A stretch of 64,000 nucleotides of DNA from Bifidobacterium magnum. Its GTDB lineage: Bacteria > Actinomycetota > Actinomycetes > Actinomycetales > Bifidobacteriaceae. Below are positions 46,394 to 56,468 of this stretch, piece after piece (the first letter of the stretch is position 1; each line of letters starts with the position of its first letter). The translations under genes and the position numbers were made by a program. The notes under the pieces were generated by a model. That model had not been told where the DNA came from, did not search any database, and was given only the letters and a program-made list of their open reading frames with translations. The stretch lies in contig NZ_JGZB01000003.1 of assembly GCF_000741255.1 (NCBI RefSeq), positions 62,001 through 126,000 of the forward strand, given 5' to 3'.

Positions 46394-47896
46394 TTATGAG
46401 CTGAGCGCTTCCCTGTCTTCCGGGGGACTTCCCTCAAACCCCACATATATGTTGGCGCGCCATCGTACGTCGGATCCTTCGGGATGCCACACGGTGGCGC
46501 GTTTTGTTTGTTGTTGTTCTTCTTCTTTGCCGTGGCTCACGGCGGATAGCCGGATGAAATTGTTGCGCTCAATCAGCGCGGCGCCCGTGGCGCGGTCGAG
46601 CCGCAGCGGTTCGCAGTCGTCGGCGAGCAGGAACGTGTTGCCATGCACCCACGCGTCGGGATTCTTGGGAATGTCGATTGCTCCCATGTGGTCGTTGACG
46701 GCCGTATTGCCCACGAATTCGGAACGTACGGCCATCGCTTCGCAAAACATCACGGTGCCGCCCGAATTGCCGGACGAATAATTGTGGCGGTAAATGGTGC
46801 CGTCCCCGAAGTCGGCGTCCCACGCTTGCCCGTCGCCGTTGCCATGGTCCGCATTCAATGTGTCGTACGCCTCGTTGTATTCGAATACCGCGTCCTTGCA
46901 GCGCCACGGCCAGATGGCGGCGGCCACGCGGTCGTTAGCCGTGGCCGTATAGATGTCGGAGCGGATGAAGCGTGCGGCCCGGCGCGATATGTTGTGGTCC
47001 ACGAGCGGGCGCAGCGCGTACATGACGGTGATGGCGTCGCCTCCAGCGTCCTCCACAATGTTGTGGTCGATGCGCACGTTGGTGGCGCCATATGTTTCAA
47101 GCGTTTCGTCGGCAATGGTGCCGTCGCCATAGTCGAAGGTGTTGGTCCACGCGCCCCGTTCGTCGCGCGCGCCGTGGTCGATCATGTTGAGCCAGGCGGT
47201 ATATCCCACGGCGATGCCCCAACGCGTGGTCCTCTCCACACGGCAGCCCGTGATGCGAATGTCGTCGAATCGGGAGATCGCGGGATTTGCGTCCGGTCCG
47301 GCCGTAATTTCGGGCATGTGCGCAAGAACTTGAATGCCGCCGTTGGCCATGTGCTTGATATAAATATTGCCGTCCACGTCGTGAACATGGAGCCGCTCGA
47401 GCAAAACATGGCGGATGGTTCCCGCATTTTCGGCGATTACGGCTACGCCTGTGCGGTCCATGACTTCCAAGTCGTTGAACCGCAGTCCGTCGGTGTCATC
47501 GACGCGCCTGTTGGAAATCTCTAGGTCGCGCACCTCCACGTACGCCATGTCCCGCAACAATACGGCTGTGGATACCGGTCCGCGGTTGCGGTGCGGGGAG
47601 CCGCCGATGGGCGCACGGTAATCCTGCTGCCATACGCCGCTCCCATTGGCTGCGATATGGGGAGCGGGCGCGTCCGCATCGCCGTACGCGCCAATGGTTA
47701 TGGGACTGTCTGGCGCGCCCGAACCGCGCGGATGGAGATATTGGTCCGTAAACGTGTCTCCACGCCGCAGCAGGACGCGGTCGCCGGGGCCAAGCGACAA
47801 GGCGTTGACCATGCCCAGCGAAGCGAAGGCCGACTGTTCGCTCAATCCGTCATGGGCATCGTTGCCAAGGGATGAGGAAACGTAATACGTACGCAT
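46394..47896 (-). CDS. Right-handed parallel beta-helix protein, putative carbohydrate-active enzyme
   Basis: A 500-residue protein with no signal peptide or TM helix. The start MRTYYVSSSLGNDAHDGLSE is typical of DUF1565/pectate-lyase-like beta-helix proteins. Successive short repeats follow: VLLRDMAYVEVRDLEISN, IRHVLLERLHVHDVDGN, NVRIDHNIVEDAGGDAITVM, TIYRHNYSSGNSGGTVMF. An acid-rich patch DGQAWDADFGDG could hold catalytic carboxylates. I cannot assign it to a named glycosidase or lyase family; GH120, GH110 and GH136 share the fold. GGAGG lies five bases before ATG 47896. It is divergent from the LNB/GNB importer, and a TTGTAA-N7-TTACAA palindrome overlaps its likely -10. A cytoplasmic enzyme acting on an imported glycan is inferred. 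Confidence 0.72.
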   Translation of the reverse strand: MRTYYVSSSLGNDAHDGLSEQSAFASLGMVNALSLGPGDRVLLRRGDTFTDQYLHPRGSGAPDSPITIGAYGDADAPAPHIAANGSGVWQQDYRAPIGGSPHRNRGPVSTAVLLRDMAYVEVRDLEISNRRVDDTDGLRFNDLEVMDRTGVAVIAENAGTIRHVLLERLHVHDVDGNIYIKHMANGGIQVLAHMPEITAGPDANPAISRFDDIRITGCRVERTTRWGIAVGYTAWLNMIDHGARDERGAWTNTFDYGDGTIADETLETYGATNVRIDHNIVEDAGGDAITVMYALRPLVDHNISRRAARFIRSDIYTATANDRVAAAIWPWRCKDAVFEYNEAYDTLNADHGNGDGQAWDADFGDGTIYRHNYSSGNSGGTVMFCEAMAVRSEFVGNTAVNDHMGAIDIPKNPDAWVHGNTFLLADDCEPLRLDRATGAALIERNNFIRLSAVSHGKEEEQQQTKRATVWHPEGSDVRWRANIYVGFEGSPPEDREALSS

Positions 47897-47927
47897 GGGA
47901 ACCTCCATTGGTAAGCGTGCGCATTTA

Positions 47928-47933
47928 ATTGTA
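47928..47933 (-). promoter_or_regulatory. Predicted -10 of the beta-helix gene
   Basis: TACAAT on the minus strand, 31 nt before ATG 47896. The -35 (TTTCCT, 17 bp away) is weak. It is overlapped by the palindrome at 47929-47947. Confidence 0.45.
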
Positions 47934-47947
47934 ATTGGTATTTACAA
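47929..47947. promoter_or_regulatory. Putative ROK-repressor operator 1
   Basis: A perfect 6-7-6 palindrome TTGTAA-N7-TTACAA between the beta-helix gene and gltA. The same architecture recurs at 48020-48038 and, with two changes, at 58680-58698, all in spacers bordering GlcNAc/LNB genes. The ROK-family regulator encoded at 57376 is the natural candidate ligand; this is inference. Confidence 0.55.
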
Positions 47948-48019
47948 AATAGGAAAATTATCAATAATCGATCGGCTAATATTGCTAAAAATCGTTGATA
48001 TTACGCGCGACACTCTTTA

Positions 48020-48038
48020 TTGTAAACTATGTTGACAA
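48020..48038. promoter_or_regulatory. Putative ROK-repressor operator 2, overlapping the gltA -35
   Basis: TTGTAA-N7-TGACAA, one change from a perfect palindrome. Its right half contains most of the -35 hexamer TTGACA (48032-48037), so bound protein would exclude RNA polymerase. Confidence 0.55.
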
Positions 48039-48060
48039 TATATTTCACAATTTCTACACT
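48032..48060 (+). promoter_or_regulatory. Promoter of the gltABC-lnp operon
   Basis: A near-consensus sigma-70 promoter: TTGACA (48032-48037), 17-bp spacer, TACACT (48055-48060). Leader of about 45 nt to the gltA ATG, with GAGGAG before it. Confidence 0.82.
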
Positions 48061-48112
48061 TAAGGGAGTTACCACAACGGGGTGGCAGCTCATTGAATGA
48101 GGAGAAAAGCAC

Positions 48113-49444
48113 ATGGTTTCCTATACGAAGCGACTGTTCGCTGGTGTGGCTGCCATAGCAGCCTTGGGCATGGGACTGGTGGGCTGCGGCTCGTCGTCCG
48201 GCGATTCCTCGGCGTCGTCGAATGCGGACGCAAGCAAGGACTCGGGCGAAGTCGTCAAAATCACTTACATGCACCGTCTTCCGGACAACGAAGGCATGAC
48301 CACGGTGGACTCGATTGTCGACCAGTGGAACAAGGACCATCCGAATATCCAGGTCACGGCGACCAAGTTCAACGGCAACGCGTCGGACATGATCAAGAAG
48401 CTGGAAACGGACGTCAAGTCGGGCAACGCGCCGGATCTGGCGCAAGTCGGCTACGCCGAACTGCCCGAGGTCTACACCAAAGGCATGCTCGAGGACGTGA
48501 CGCAGTACGCGGAACAGTACAAGGACCACTTCGCGGAAGGCCCCTACAACCTCATGCAGGTGGGCGGCAAATATTACGGGCTGCCGCAGGACACGGGACC
48601 GCTGGTCTATTTCTACAACAAGAAGGCTTTTGACGAGCTCGGCCTTGCAGTGCCGGGCACGCAGGAGGAACTGATCGCGGCCGCCAAGAAGGCCGCCGCT
48701 GCAGGCAAATACATCATGTCGTTCCAGGCGGACGAAGCAGGCAACATGCTTACGGGTCTGGCCGGCGCTTCGAGCAACTGGTACACCGTTAAGGACGACG
48801 CCTGGGTAGTGGACACCGACACCGACGGATCCAAGGCCGTAGCCAAGGTTTACCAGGAACTGCTTGACTCGAAGGCCGTTGCCACCAATCCGCGCTGGGA
48901 CCCGTCCTTCGACGCGTCGTTGCAGAAGGAAGAACTTGTCGGCACTATCGGAGCGGCATGGGAAGCCCCGCTGCTCATGCAGTCCATCGGCGACTCGGGC
49001 AAGGGCAACTGGGCCGTGGCGCAAGTTGGCGACTGGTTCGACAATGATGGCAAAACCGGTCCCGACGGCGGTTCCGGCGTAGCGGTGCTCAAGGGCTGCG
49101 AACATGGCAAGGAAGCCATGGAATTCCTCGACTGGTTCAACACCCAGACCGACGCCCTCATCAGCCAAGGTCTCGTGGTGGCCACAAGCGACACCGACGT
49201 GAAAACGCCGGATTCCTGGAAGGAATACTACGGCGGCCAGGACATCATGGCCGAATTCGTGAAGGCCAATGACAACATGGGCGACTTCACCTACATTCCG
49301 GGATTCTCCGCCGTAGCCACCGCCATGACCGAAGCGGCCTCCAAGGCGGCCTCCGGCAAGGGCACCGTGGCGGACATCTTCGCTGCCGCGCAAACCACCT
49401 CCATCGACACGCTCAAGGACTACGGTCTGTCCATCGCGCAATAA
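48113..49444 (+). CDS. gltA: LNB/GNB ABC transporter substrate-binding lipoprotein
   Basis: Extracellular family 1 solute-binding protein of the lacto-N-biose/galacto-N-biose importer, 443 aa. Lipobox LVGC with Cys25 after a hydrophobic signal; a Ser/Ala/Asp linker follows, then the SBP fold (ITYMHRLPDNEGMTTVDSIV, QDTGPLVYFYNKKAFDELGL). Aromatic residues for sugar stacking are plentiful (SNWYTV, YGLPQD). GAGGAG precedes ATG 48113. Identification rests on position directly before two permeases and lnpA, the same order as in B. longum. A T-tailed hairpin follows, which may keep permease expression lower than that of the binding protein. Confidence 0.9.
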   Translation: MVSYTKRLFAGVAAIAALGMGLVGCGSSSGDSSASSNADASKDSGEVVKITYMHRLPDNEGMTTVDSIVDQWNKDHPNIQVTATKFNGNASDMIKKLETDVKSGNAPDLAQVGYAELPEVYTKGMLEDVTQYAEQYKDHFAEGPYNLMQVGGKYYGLPQDTGPLVYFYNKKAFDELGLAVPGTQEELIAAAKKAAAAGKYIMSFQADEAGNMLTGLAGASSNWYTVKDDAWVVDTDTDGSKAVAKVYQELLDSKAVATNPRWDPSFDASLQKEELVGTIGAAWEAPLLMQSIGDSGKGNWAVAQVGDWFDNDGKTGPDGGSGVAVLKGCEHGKEAMEFLDWFNTQTDALISQGLVVATSDTDVKTPDSWKEYYGGQDIMAEFVKANDNMGDFTYIPGFSAVATAMTEAASKAASGKGTVADIFAAAQTTSIDTLKDYGLSIAQ

Positions 49445-49466
49445 CCGCCAGCGCCATTAACCAATC

Positions 49467-49501
49467 AGGCCGGAGCGGCAACCACAGCCCTCCGGCCTTT
49501 T
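49467..49501 (+). terminator. Intra-operon hairpin between gltA and gltB
   Basis: A 9-bp perfect stem (49467-49475 with 49490-49498) with a 14-nt loop and four T. Probably a partial terminator or mRNA 3'-end stabiliser. Confidence 0.65.
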
Positions 49502-49532
49502 CATAGCAATTGCAGGAAAGGGCTGTATTCCC

Positions 49533-50492
49533 ATGACCACACCAACACGGGCCGCGATGAAAGGGCGTGGCGTCGCCAAACGGTCCGAAGCCGTCAAACG
49601 CGAAGAACGTACCGGATGGACGTTCATGGTCCCGTTCTGTCTTCTCTTTCTTATCGTTTTCGTCGTTCCCATCATCTGGGCCATCTACCAGAGCTTCTTC
49701 CAGCAAGTGGCCACGGGCGGCGGCGCCTATGGCGGCGGCACGCTGGAAAACAAATTCGTGGGACTCGCGAACTTCCAATACGTCATCACGTCGAAAGCGT
49801 TCTGGTCGGGCATCGGGCGCGTTTTCATCTACACGGTCATCCAAGTGCCGCTTATGATCATCCTGGCGCTCGCTCTGGCCATGCTCATGGATTCGTTCAT
49901 CGTCAAGCACGTGTCGGGATTCCGGCTGCTGTATTTCTTGCCCTACGCCATTCCGGGAGTCGTCGCCTCGATCATCTGGGTGTTTCTGTACAACCAGCAG
50001 ATTTCCCCGATTGTGAAGTTCTGCGAACTGTTCGGGCTGCATCCCGATTTCTTCGCCAACAACGTCGTGATCGGATCCATGGCCAACATCACCACTTGGA
50101 CGTTCACGGGCTACAACATGCTCATTTTCCTCGCGGCATTGCAGGCCATCCCTCACGACCTGTATGAGGCGGCGCGCATCGACGGCGCCAACGGATGGCA
50201 GATCGCCATGAAAATCAAGCTTCCGAACGTGCGCGGGGCGGCGCTGCTGGCCATGCTGCTTTCGATTGTCGGCACAATCCAGCTGTTCAACGAACCGCAG
50301 GTCATGCAGACGGCCGATCCGGGCATCTCCGATTCGTTCACGCCAATGATGATGGCGCTCAACACGTCACGTGGATCGCTTACGCCCAAGGGGGACGGAC
50401 CGGCCTCGGCCATAGCCATTGTCATGGCGTTGATCGCGGGCGTGCTCGCGGCCACCTACGCGCTTGTGGAAAGGAAGGTGAACGAGTCATGA
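49533..50492 (+). CDS. gltB: LNB/GNB ABC transporter permease 1
   Basis: MalF-type membrane subunit, 319 aa, six TM helices beginning with WTFMVPFCLLFLIVFVVPII. The EAA coupling loop EAARIDGANGWQIAMKIKLP contacts the shared ATPase. No ATP-binding gene is in the cluster; in bifidobacteria such transporters use a multitask MsmK-type ATPase encoded elsewhere. Stop overlaps gltC start by four bases (ATGA). Confidence 0.9.
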   Translation: MTTPTRAAMKGRGVAKRSEAVKREERTGWTFMVPFCLLFLIVFVVPIIWAIYQSFFQQVATGGGAYGGGTLENKFVGLANFQYVITSKAFWSGIGRVFIYTVIQVPLMIILALALAMLMDSFIVKHVSGFRLLYFLPYAIPGVVASIIWVFLYNQQISPIVKFCELFGLHPDFFANNVVIGSMANITTWTFTGYNMLIFLAALQAIPHDLYEAARIDGANGWQIAMKIKLPNVRGAALLAMLLSIVGTIQLFNEPQVMQTADPGISDSFTPMMMALNTSRGSLTPKGDGPASAIAIVMALIAGVLAATYALVERKVNES

Positions 50493-51439
50493 GCCAGGCC
50501 AACACCATGTCTCGCCAAGACCGTCGCGCGCTGCGCAAAGCCGAAAAATTGCGCGACAAGGCGGCCAATGAGCTGCCACCGTCGTTGCGCCCCAACAAAT
50601 TCGTGAAGGCCTTGACGATCCTCGTGCTTGTCATCGCCCTGATCTATTTCACGTTCCCGATCTACTGGGCCATCATCGCCTCCACCAAATCGCCATCGCA
50701 GCTGACCAACAGCAACGGCATATGGTTCGCCGTGGGACTTGACGAATTGCCCGACGCCATCGCGAAAAACTATGCGGGTCTGTTGGGCTGGACCAAGGGC
50801 AAATTCTGGCGCTGGGTGCTCAATTCGCTCATCTATTCGGGAGTTTCCGCTGTAATCGGCACCGTGGTGGCCGTCATGGCCGGATATGCCACGGCCAAGT
50901 TCCGCTTCCGTGGCAAAGGCGTGATCATCGGCGTGATTATGGCGTCCATGCTCATGCCGGCGGCATTGCTGACCATTCCGCAGTATTCGATTTTCAATGC
51001 GATCGGACTCGACAACACGATGCTGTCCGTCATCATCCCGTGCTGCGTTTCCCCGTTCGGCTTTTTCCTCGGCCGCGTATACGCGCAAAGTTCCGTTCCC
51101 GACGAGCTGCTCGAGGCGGCGCGCATCGACGGGGCGGGGGAGGCCCGCATCTTCTTTACGATTGTGTTGCGCATCCTTGCGCCCGCCATGGTCACGATTT
51201 TCCTGTTCATGTTCGTGGCCACCTGGAACAACTTCCTGCTGCCGCTCATGATGCTGTCGAGCACCGACCTGCAGCCTGTGACACTGGGCCTGTATGGCAT
51301 GGTGTCGCTGGCCACGTTCACCGACCGTGGCGCCCTGATGATGGGCGCGCTGCTTGGCGTGCTGCCCGTAATCATCCTGTTCCTGTTCCTGCAACGCTAC
51401 TGGAAGGCCGGCCTGGCTGCGGGCGCCGTCAAGGGCTAG
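50489..51439 (+). CDS. gltC: LNB/GNB ABC transporter permease 2
   Basis: MalG-type permease, 316 aa, six TM helices. A basic N-terminal stretch precedes the first helix (ALTILVLVIALIYFTFPIYW). EAA loop: LLEAARIDGAGEARIFFTIV. The C-terminus ends LQRYWKAGLAAGAVKG, as is usual for these permeases. ATG 50489 lies in an ATGA overlap with gltB. It forms the heterodimeric channel with gltB. Confidence 0.9.
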   Translation: MSQANTMSRQDRRALRKAEKLRDKAANELPPSLRPNKFVKALTILVLVIALIYFTFPIYWAIIASTKSPSQLTNSNGIWFAVGLDELPDAIAKNYAGLLGWTKGKFWRWVLNSLIYSGVSAVIGTVVAVMAGYATAKFRFRGKGVIIGVIMASMLMPAALLTIPQYSIFNAIGLDNTMLSVIIPCCVSPFGFFLGRVYAQSSVPDELLEAARIDGAGEARIFFTIVLRILAPAMVTIFLFMFVATWNNFLLPLMMLSSTDLQPVTLGLYGMVSLATFTDRGALMMGALLGVLPVIILFLFLQRYWKAGLAAGAVKG

Positions 51440-51513
51440 TCATTCGCGCGTTTCCCGCCGATCATCCATCCAATAATTCGACCGCACCCATCTACCTAAA
51501 GGACATTCCCATC

Positions 51514-53682
51514 ATGACTACTTCCGGACGTTTCACCTTGCCGAGCGAGGAGAATTTCGCCGCCGAAACCAAGCGTCTCGCCGACCTGTGGGGCGCCGAC
51601 GCCATCCGCAATTCCGACGGCACGCATCTTGACGACGAGGTCAAGGCGTTGGGCAAAACAATTTATAGCGCCTATTTCCCGAGCCGCGCCCATAACGAGT
51701 GGATCAGCATGCACATGGACGAGACGCCGCAAGTGTATTTGCTTACGCAACGCGTGCTCGCCGAAAGCACGAATGCCGGCATAAAACTTATGGCCACATT
51801 CTACGAAGAGCAGCTGCAGCCCAATTGGGACGCCGATCCAAAGAAATACTGGGAGGTTGTGGACCGGACCACGGGCGATGTGGTGGATCCGGGCCAATGG
51901 GAGTACGACCGCGAAGCCGGTACCGTGACCATCCATGACACGCGGCCCATGCACGAATACACGGTTTCCTTCCTGGCCTACATCATTTGGGATCCCGTGG
52001 AAATGTACAACCACCTGACCAACGACTGGGGCGACAAGGAACACGAGATTCCGTTCGACATTTACCATGAGCGCACGCGCAAATTCGTGATGGGCACCTT
52101 CGCCCAATGGCTCCACGACAATCCGGAAACGGACGTGGTGCGGTTCACCACCTTCTTCTACCAATTCACGCTCATCTTCGACCAGCAGCATCGCGAGAAA
52201 ATCGTCGACTGGTTCGGATCCGGCTGCGCCGTCAGCCCGCAGGCGCTGGACGATTTTGAACGCGAATACGGCTACCGTCTGCGCCCCGAGGACTTCGTGG
52301 ACGAAGGCTGCTACAACTCGGCCTGGCGTATTCCACGTCAACCGCAGCGCGACTGGATCGATTTCCTGTCCACTTTCGTGCGCGCCAACGTGAAAACCAT
52401 GGTGTCCATGGCGCATGAAGCCGGCAAGGAAGCCATGATGTTCCTCGGCGACCAGTGGATCGGCACCGAACCGTACAAGGACGGATTTGAAGACTTGGGA
52501 CTCGACGCCGTGGTCGGTTCCATCGGAGACGGCACCACGACGCGCATGATCAGCGACATTACGGGCGTGCGCTACACCGAAGGACGCTTCCTGCCGTACT
52601 TCTTCCCCGACACCTTCCATGAGGGCAACGACCCGAGCATTGAGGCGTGGGACAACTGGCGCAAGGCGCGCCGCGCCATTTTGCGCAGCCCCGTAGCGCG
52701 CATGGGATATGGCGGATATCTCTCGTTGGCGGCCAAATTCCCCAAATTCGTGGACGCCGTTACCCGGATCGCTGACCAGTTCCGCGAACTGCACGAAAAA
52801 ACGGACGGCCAAGGCGCCGAAGGCGAACTCAACGTGGCGATCCTCAACTGTTGGGGCCGCATGCGCTCCTGGATGGCCTACACCGTGGCGCACGCGCTGC
52901 CCAACAAGCAGACTTATTCGTATTACGGCATTCTCGAGGCACTTTCGGGCATGCGCGTCAACGTACGGTTCATCAGTTTCGACGACGTGCTCACACATGG
53001 TGTGGATGAAGGCCTTGACGTCATCATCACGGGAGGCCCCGTGAATACGGCGTATTCGGGAGGCGACATTTGGAACGATGCGCGTCTCGTCTCCACCTTG
53101 CGCGCCTGGGTGCGCGCGGGCGGCGCGCTTGTGGGCGTGGGCGAGCCCGCCTCAGTGGCCGGCCGCGGCGACCGGTTCTTCCAGATCGCCGACATTCTCG
53201 GCGTCGACGAGGAGCGGTTCCAGACGCTGTCCGTCGACAAATACTTCCCGTCCGTCACAAAAGACCATTTCATCACGGCTGACGTGCGCGAAGGCGAGAC
53301 CATCGATTTTGGCGAGGCCGTCGCGAACACGTATCCGATCAACGAACGTGTCACGCTGCTAAGCGCACAAGACGGAGAAGTACAGCTCGCCGTCAACGAT
53401 TACGGCGAAGGTCGCGGCGTCTACATTTCCGGACTGCCATATTCGGCTGCCAACGCGAGACTGCTGGAACGCGCGCTGTTCTACGCGAGCCGGCGCGAAC
53501 GCGACTACGCGCCGTTCAGCTCCTCGAATCCCGAATGCGAAGTCGCACGCTTCCCGCAAACCGGCTGGTACTGCGTGGTCAACAACACGGACCGCGCCCA
53601 ATCGACCAACGTGCGCACGGGAGAAGGAAGCGTGCAACATTTCGATCTCGAACCCAACGGCATCGTCTGGCGCGGCTTGTAA
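51514..53682 (+). CDS. lnpA: 1,3-beta-galactosyl-N-acetylhexosamine phosphorylase (GH112, LNB/GNB phosphorylase)
   Basis: Intracellular phosphorolysis of Gal-beta-1,3-GlcNAc (LNB) or Gal-beta-1,3-GalNAc (GNB) to galactose-1-phosphate plus GlcNAc/GalNAc. At 722 aa it has the GH112 length, from MTTSGRFTLPSEENFAAE to the C-terminal beta-domain (FDLEPNGIVWRGL). The proposed catalytic acid of the B. longum enzyme is Asp313; here residue 313 is Asp in MFLGDQWIGTEP. The partially barrel-like core and the glutamine-amidotransferase-like middle domain (ITGGPVNTAYSGGDIWND) are recognisable. AAAGGA is 11-12 bases before ATG 51514. This is the bifidobacterial marker gene for mucin/milk-oligosaccharide use. 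Confidence 0.97.
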   Translation: MTTSGRFTLPSEENFAAETKRLADLWGADAIRNSDGTHLDDEVKALGKTIYSAYFPSRAHNEWISMHMDETPQVYLLTQRVLAESTNAGIKLMATFYEEQLQPNWDADPKKYWEVVDRTTGDVVDPGQWEYDREAGTVTIHDTRPMHEYTVSFLAYIIWDPVEMYNHLTNDWGDKEHEIPFDIYHERTRKFVMGTFAQWLHDNPETDVVRFTTFFYQFTLIFDQQHREKIVDWFGSGCAVSPQALDDFEREYGYRLRPEDFVDEGCYNSAWRIPRQPQRDWIDFLSTFVRANVKTMVSMAHEAGKEAMMFLGDQWIGTEPYKDGFEDLGLDAVVGSIGDGTTTRMISDITGVRYTEGRFLPYFFPDTFHEGNDPSIEAWDNWRKARRAILRSPVARMGYGGYLSLAAKFPKFVDAVTRIADQFRELHEKTDGQGAEGELNVAILNCWGRMRSWMAYTVAHALPNKQTYSYYGILEALSGMRVNVRFISFDDVLTHGVDEGLDVIITGGPVNTAYSGGDIWNDARLVSTLRAWVRAGGALVGVGEPASVAGRGDRFFQIADILGVDEERFQTLSVDKYFPSVTKDHFITADVREGETIDFGEAVANTYPINERVTLLSAQDGEVQLAVNDYGEGRGVYISGLPYSAANARLLERALFYASRRERDYAPFSSSNPECEVARFPQTGWYCVVNNTDRAQSTNVRTGEGSVQHFDLEPNGIVWRGL

Positions 53683-54795
<1,113 letters not shown>

Positions 54796-54799
54796 CACC

Positions 54800-56368
54800 A
54801 TGAAACACCGAAACGACCACGATCACGCCGCCGCCGTGAGCCGCGCCATAGACGCGCTGCTCGATTACGCCGCGCAGTATCTGGACCTTGAGCCCGCGGA
54901 CAGGGACTACACGTGCAACATGCTGCTGGACCTGCTCGGGTTCAACCAGTACCGGATCGTGCCCACAACAGGCACCGGCACCACGGAGGTCCGTACGGCG
55001 GATACCGGCGGTATGCCCGACGACCTGATGGCGCAAACCCTCCAAGCCGTGAGAGACGCGGGGCTATGCGCCGGGCTCGATAATGCGGCGCTTGCCGACG
55101 CCATCATGAATACGCTTTCCGCGAGGCCTTCACGTATCCAGCGCATATTTGAAAACCTGTGCCAGGAGCGCGGAGCCGCCACGGCCATGCGCTGGCTGTA
55201 TGCCTACGGACTGCACAACGGATACATCCATGGGCGCCAGCTGGCGCGCAACCCGCGTTTTGAAGAAGACGGGCTCGTAATCACGATCAACACGGCCAAG
55301 CCCGAATTCAAAACGATGGCCGCGGCTGCGGCCGGCACGAGTGTGCAAAGCGGGTATCCCGAATGCACGATCTGCCATGCCAACGAAGGCTTCGGCGGCC
55401 GCGACAAGCGCACATTGCGTATCATTCCCGTTACTTTGGGCGGGGAACCATGGTTCTGGCAATTTTCCCCTTACGGGTACTTCCGCGAGCACGGCATCTG
55501 TGTCAACACACGCCATACGCCCATGCACGTGGACCGTGCGACCTTCGGGCGATTGTGCGATTTCACGGACCGTTTCCCTTCGTATTTCCTGGGCTGCAAC
55601 GCGGCGTTGCCGCGCATCGGCGGATCCGTGCTCGCGCACGACCATTACCAGGGCGGCGGCGAACCCATGCCCATGCATCGCGCGTCCGCCGTGCGCTCGC
55701 GGCCCGCGGCGCAAGCGCCCGAGGTGATGGTGGATATCATCGACTGGCCCGGTACGGTGATCAGGTTGCGCTCCCGTTCGCGTGAAGCGCTGGTGGAGGT
55801 CGCGGATCGCATCCGCGTGGCATGGGAACACTATGACAACGCCGCATATGGCATCGCCAGCCATAACGGCCGTGGCGAGCGCCAGTCGGCCGTGTCGCCG
55901 ACCGTCGTGAAAACGGGTGCCGGCGGCCGGGGCGGGGAAGTCCGGGAACCTGCATACGAGCTGAGTCTTATTTTGCGCAACAACGCCGTTTCCCGTGAGC
56001 ATCCAGAAGGCGTGTTCCATGCACATGAAGAGTTTTGGCCCATCAAGCATGAGCCTATCGGCCTGATCGAGGCGCAAGGCCTGTTCGTGTTGCCGGGGCG
56101 GCTTACGCGGCAATTGGCCGGCGTACGTCGCGCGCTATGCGAAGGGGCCGCATTGCCCGAAGAGTTGCGGGAATTCACCATGATATATGACGAAACGCAA
56201 GTAAGGCTTGGTGTGGCGCATGGGTCGCATATTCCATGCGACGCGCGCGCCGTGGACAAGGCTTTACGGGGCGAACTCGCCTCGATATGCCGCCGTATTT
56301 TGCGCAACACGGCCGTGTTCCCGAACACCCATGCCACGCAGGCGTTTTTGGCTGAAGCGGGGGTATGA
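54800..56368 (+). CDS. galT2: UTP/UDP-glucose--hexose-1-phosphate uridylyltransferase, class II
   Basis: Uridylyltransferase lnpC (GalT class II, 522 aa) that exchanges UDP between UDP-Glc and Gal-1-P/GlcNAc-1-P/GalNAc-1-P. Class II pattern: NMLLDLLGFNQYRIV, TICHANEGFGG, FREHGICVNTRHTPMHV, and the His-rich GGSVLAHDHYQGGGEPMP. The last 20 or so residues are His/Ala-rich. ATG 54800, weak ribosome-binding site; likely translationally coupled to nahK. A UDP-sugar 4-epimerase is required to complete the cycle and is not encoded next to it. Confidence 0.94.
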   Translation: MKHRNDHDHAAAVSRAIDALLDYAAQYLDLEPADRDYTCNMLLDLLGFNQYRIVPTTGTGTTEVRTADTGGMPDDLMAQTLQAVRDAGLCAGLDNAALADAIMNTLSARPSRIQRIFENLCQERGAATAMRWLYAYGLHNGYIHGRQLARNPRFEEDGLVITINTAKPEFKTMAAAAAGTSVQSGYPECTICHANEGFGGRDKRTLRIIPVTLGGEPWFWQFSPYGYFREHGICVNTRHTPMHVDRATFGRLCDFTDRFPSYFLGCNAALPRIGGSVLAHDHYQGGGEPMPMHRASAVRSRPAAQAPEVMVDIIDWPGTVIRLRSRSREALVEVADRIRVAWEHYDNAAYGIASHNGRGERQSAVSPTVVKTGAGGRGGEVREPAYELSLILRNNAVSREHPEGVFHAHEEFWPIKHEPIGLIEAQGLFVLPGRLTRQLAGVRRALCEGAALPEELREFTMIYDETQVRLGVAHGSHIPCDARAVDKALRGELASICRRILRNTAVFPNTHATQAFLAEAGV

Positions 56369-56390
56369 CATGCGAACCGACCGCAATAAA

Positions 56391-56426
56391 CAGCGCGAAT
56401 CGCGTGAACAGCGCAAACCGCGCGAA
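56391..56426 (+). repeat. Two 18-bp tandem copies
   Basis: CAGCGCGAATCGCGTGAA (56391-56408) and CAGCGCAAACCGCGCGAA (56409-56426), 15 of 18 identical, with a weaker third copy to 56444. They lie in the galT2-ROK kinase gap. If translation of the kinase began at ATG 56370 the repeat would encode an Arg/Gln/Glu-rich stretch. Confidence 0.6.
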
Positions 56427-56468
56427 CAATTCGAACCATTACCAGCGTTGCAAGGAAAGGACCCGGCC

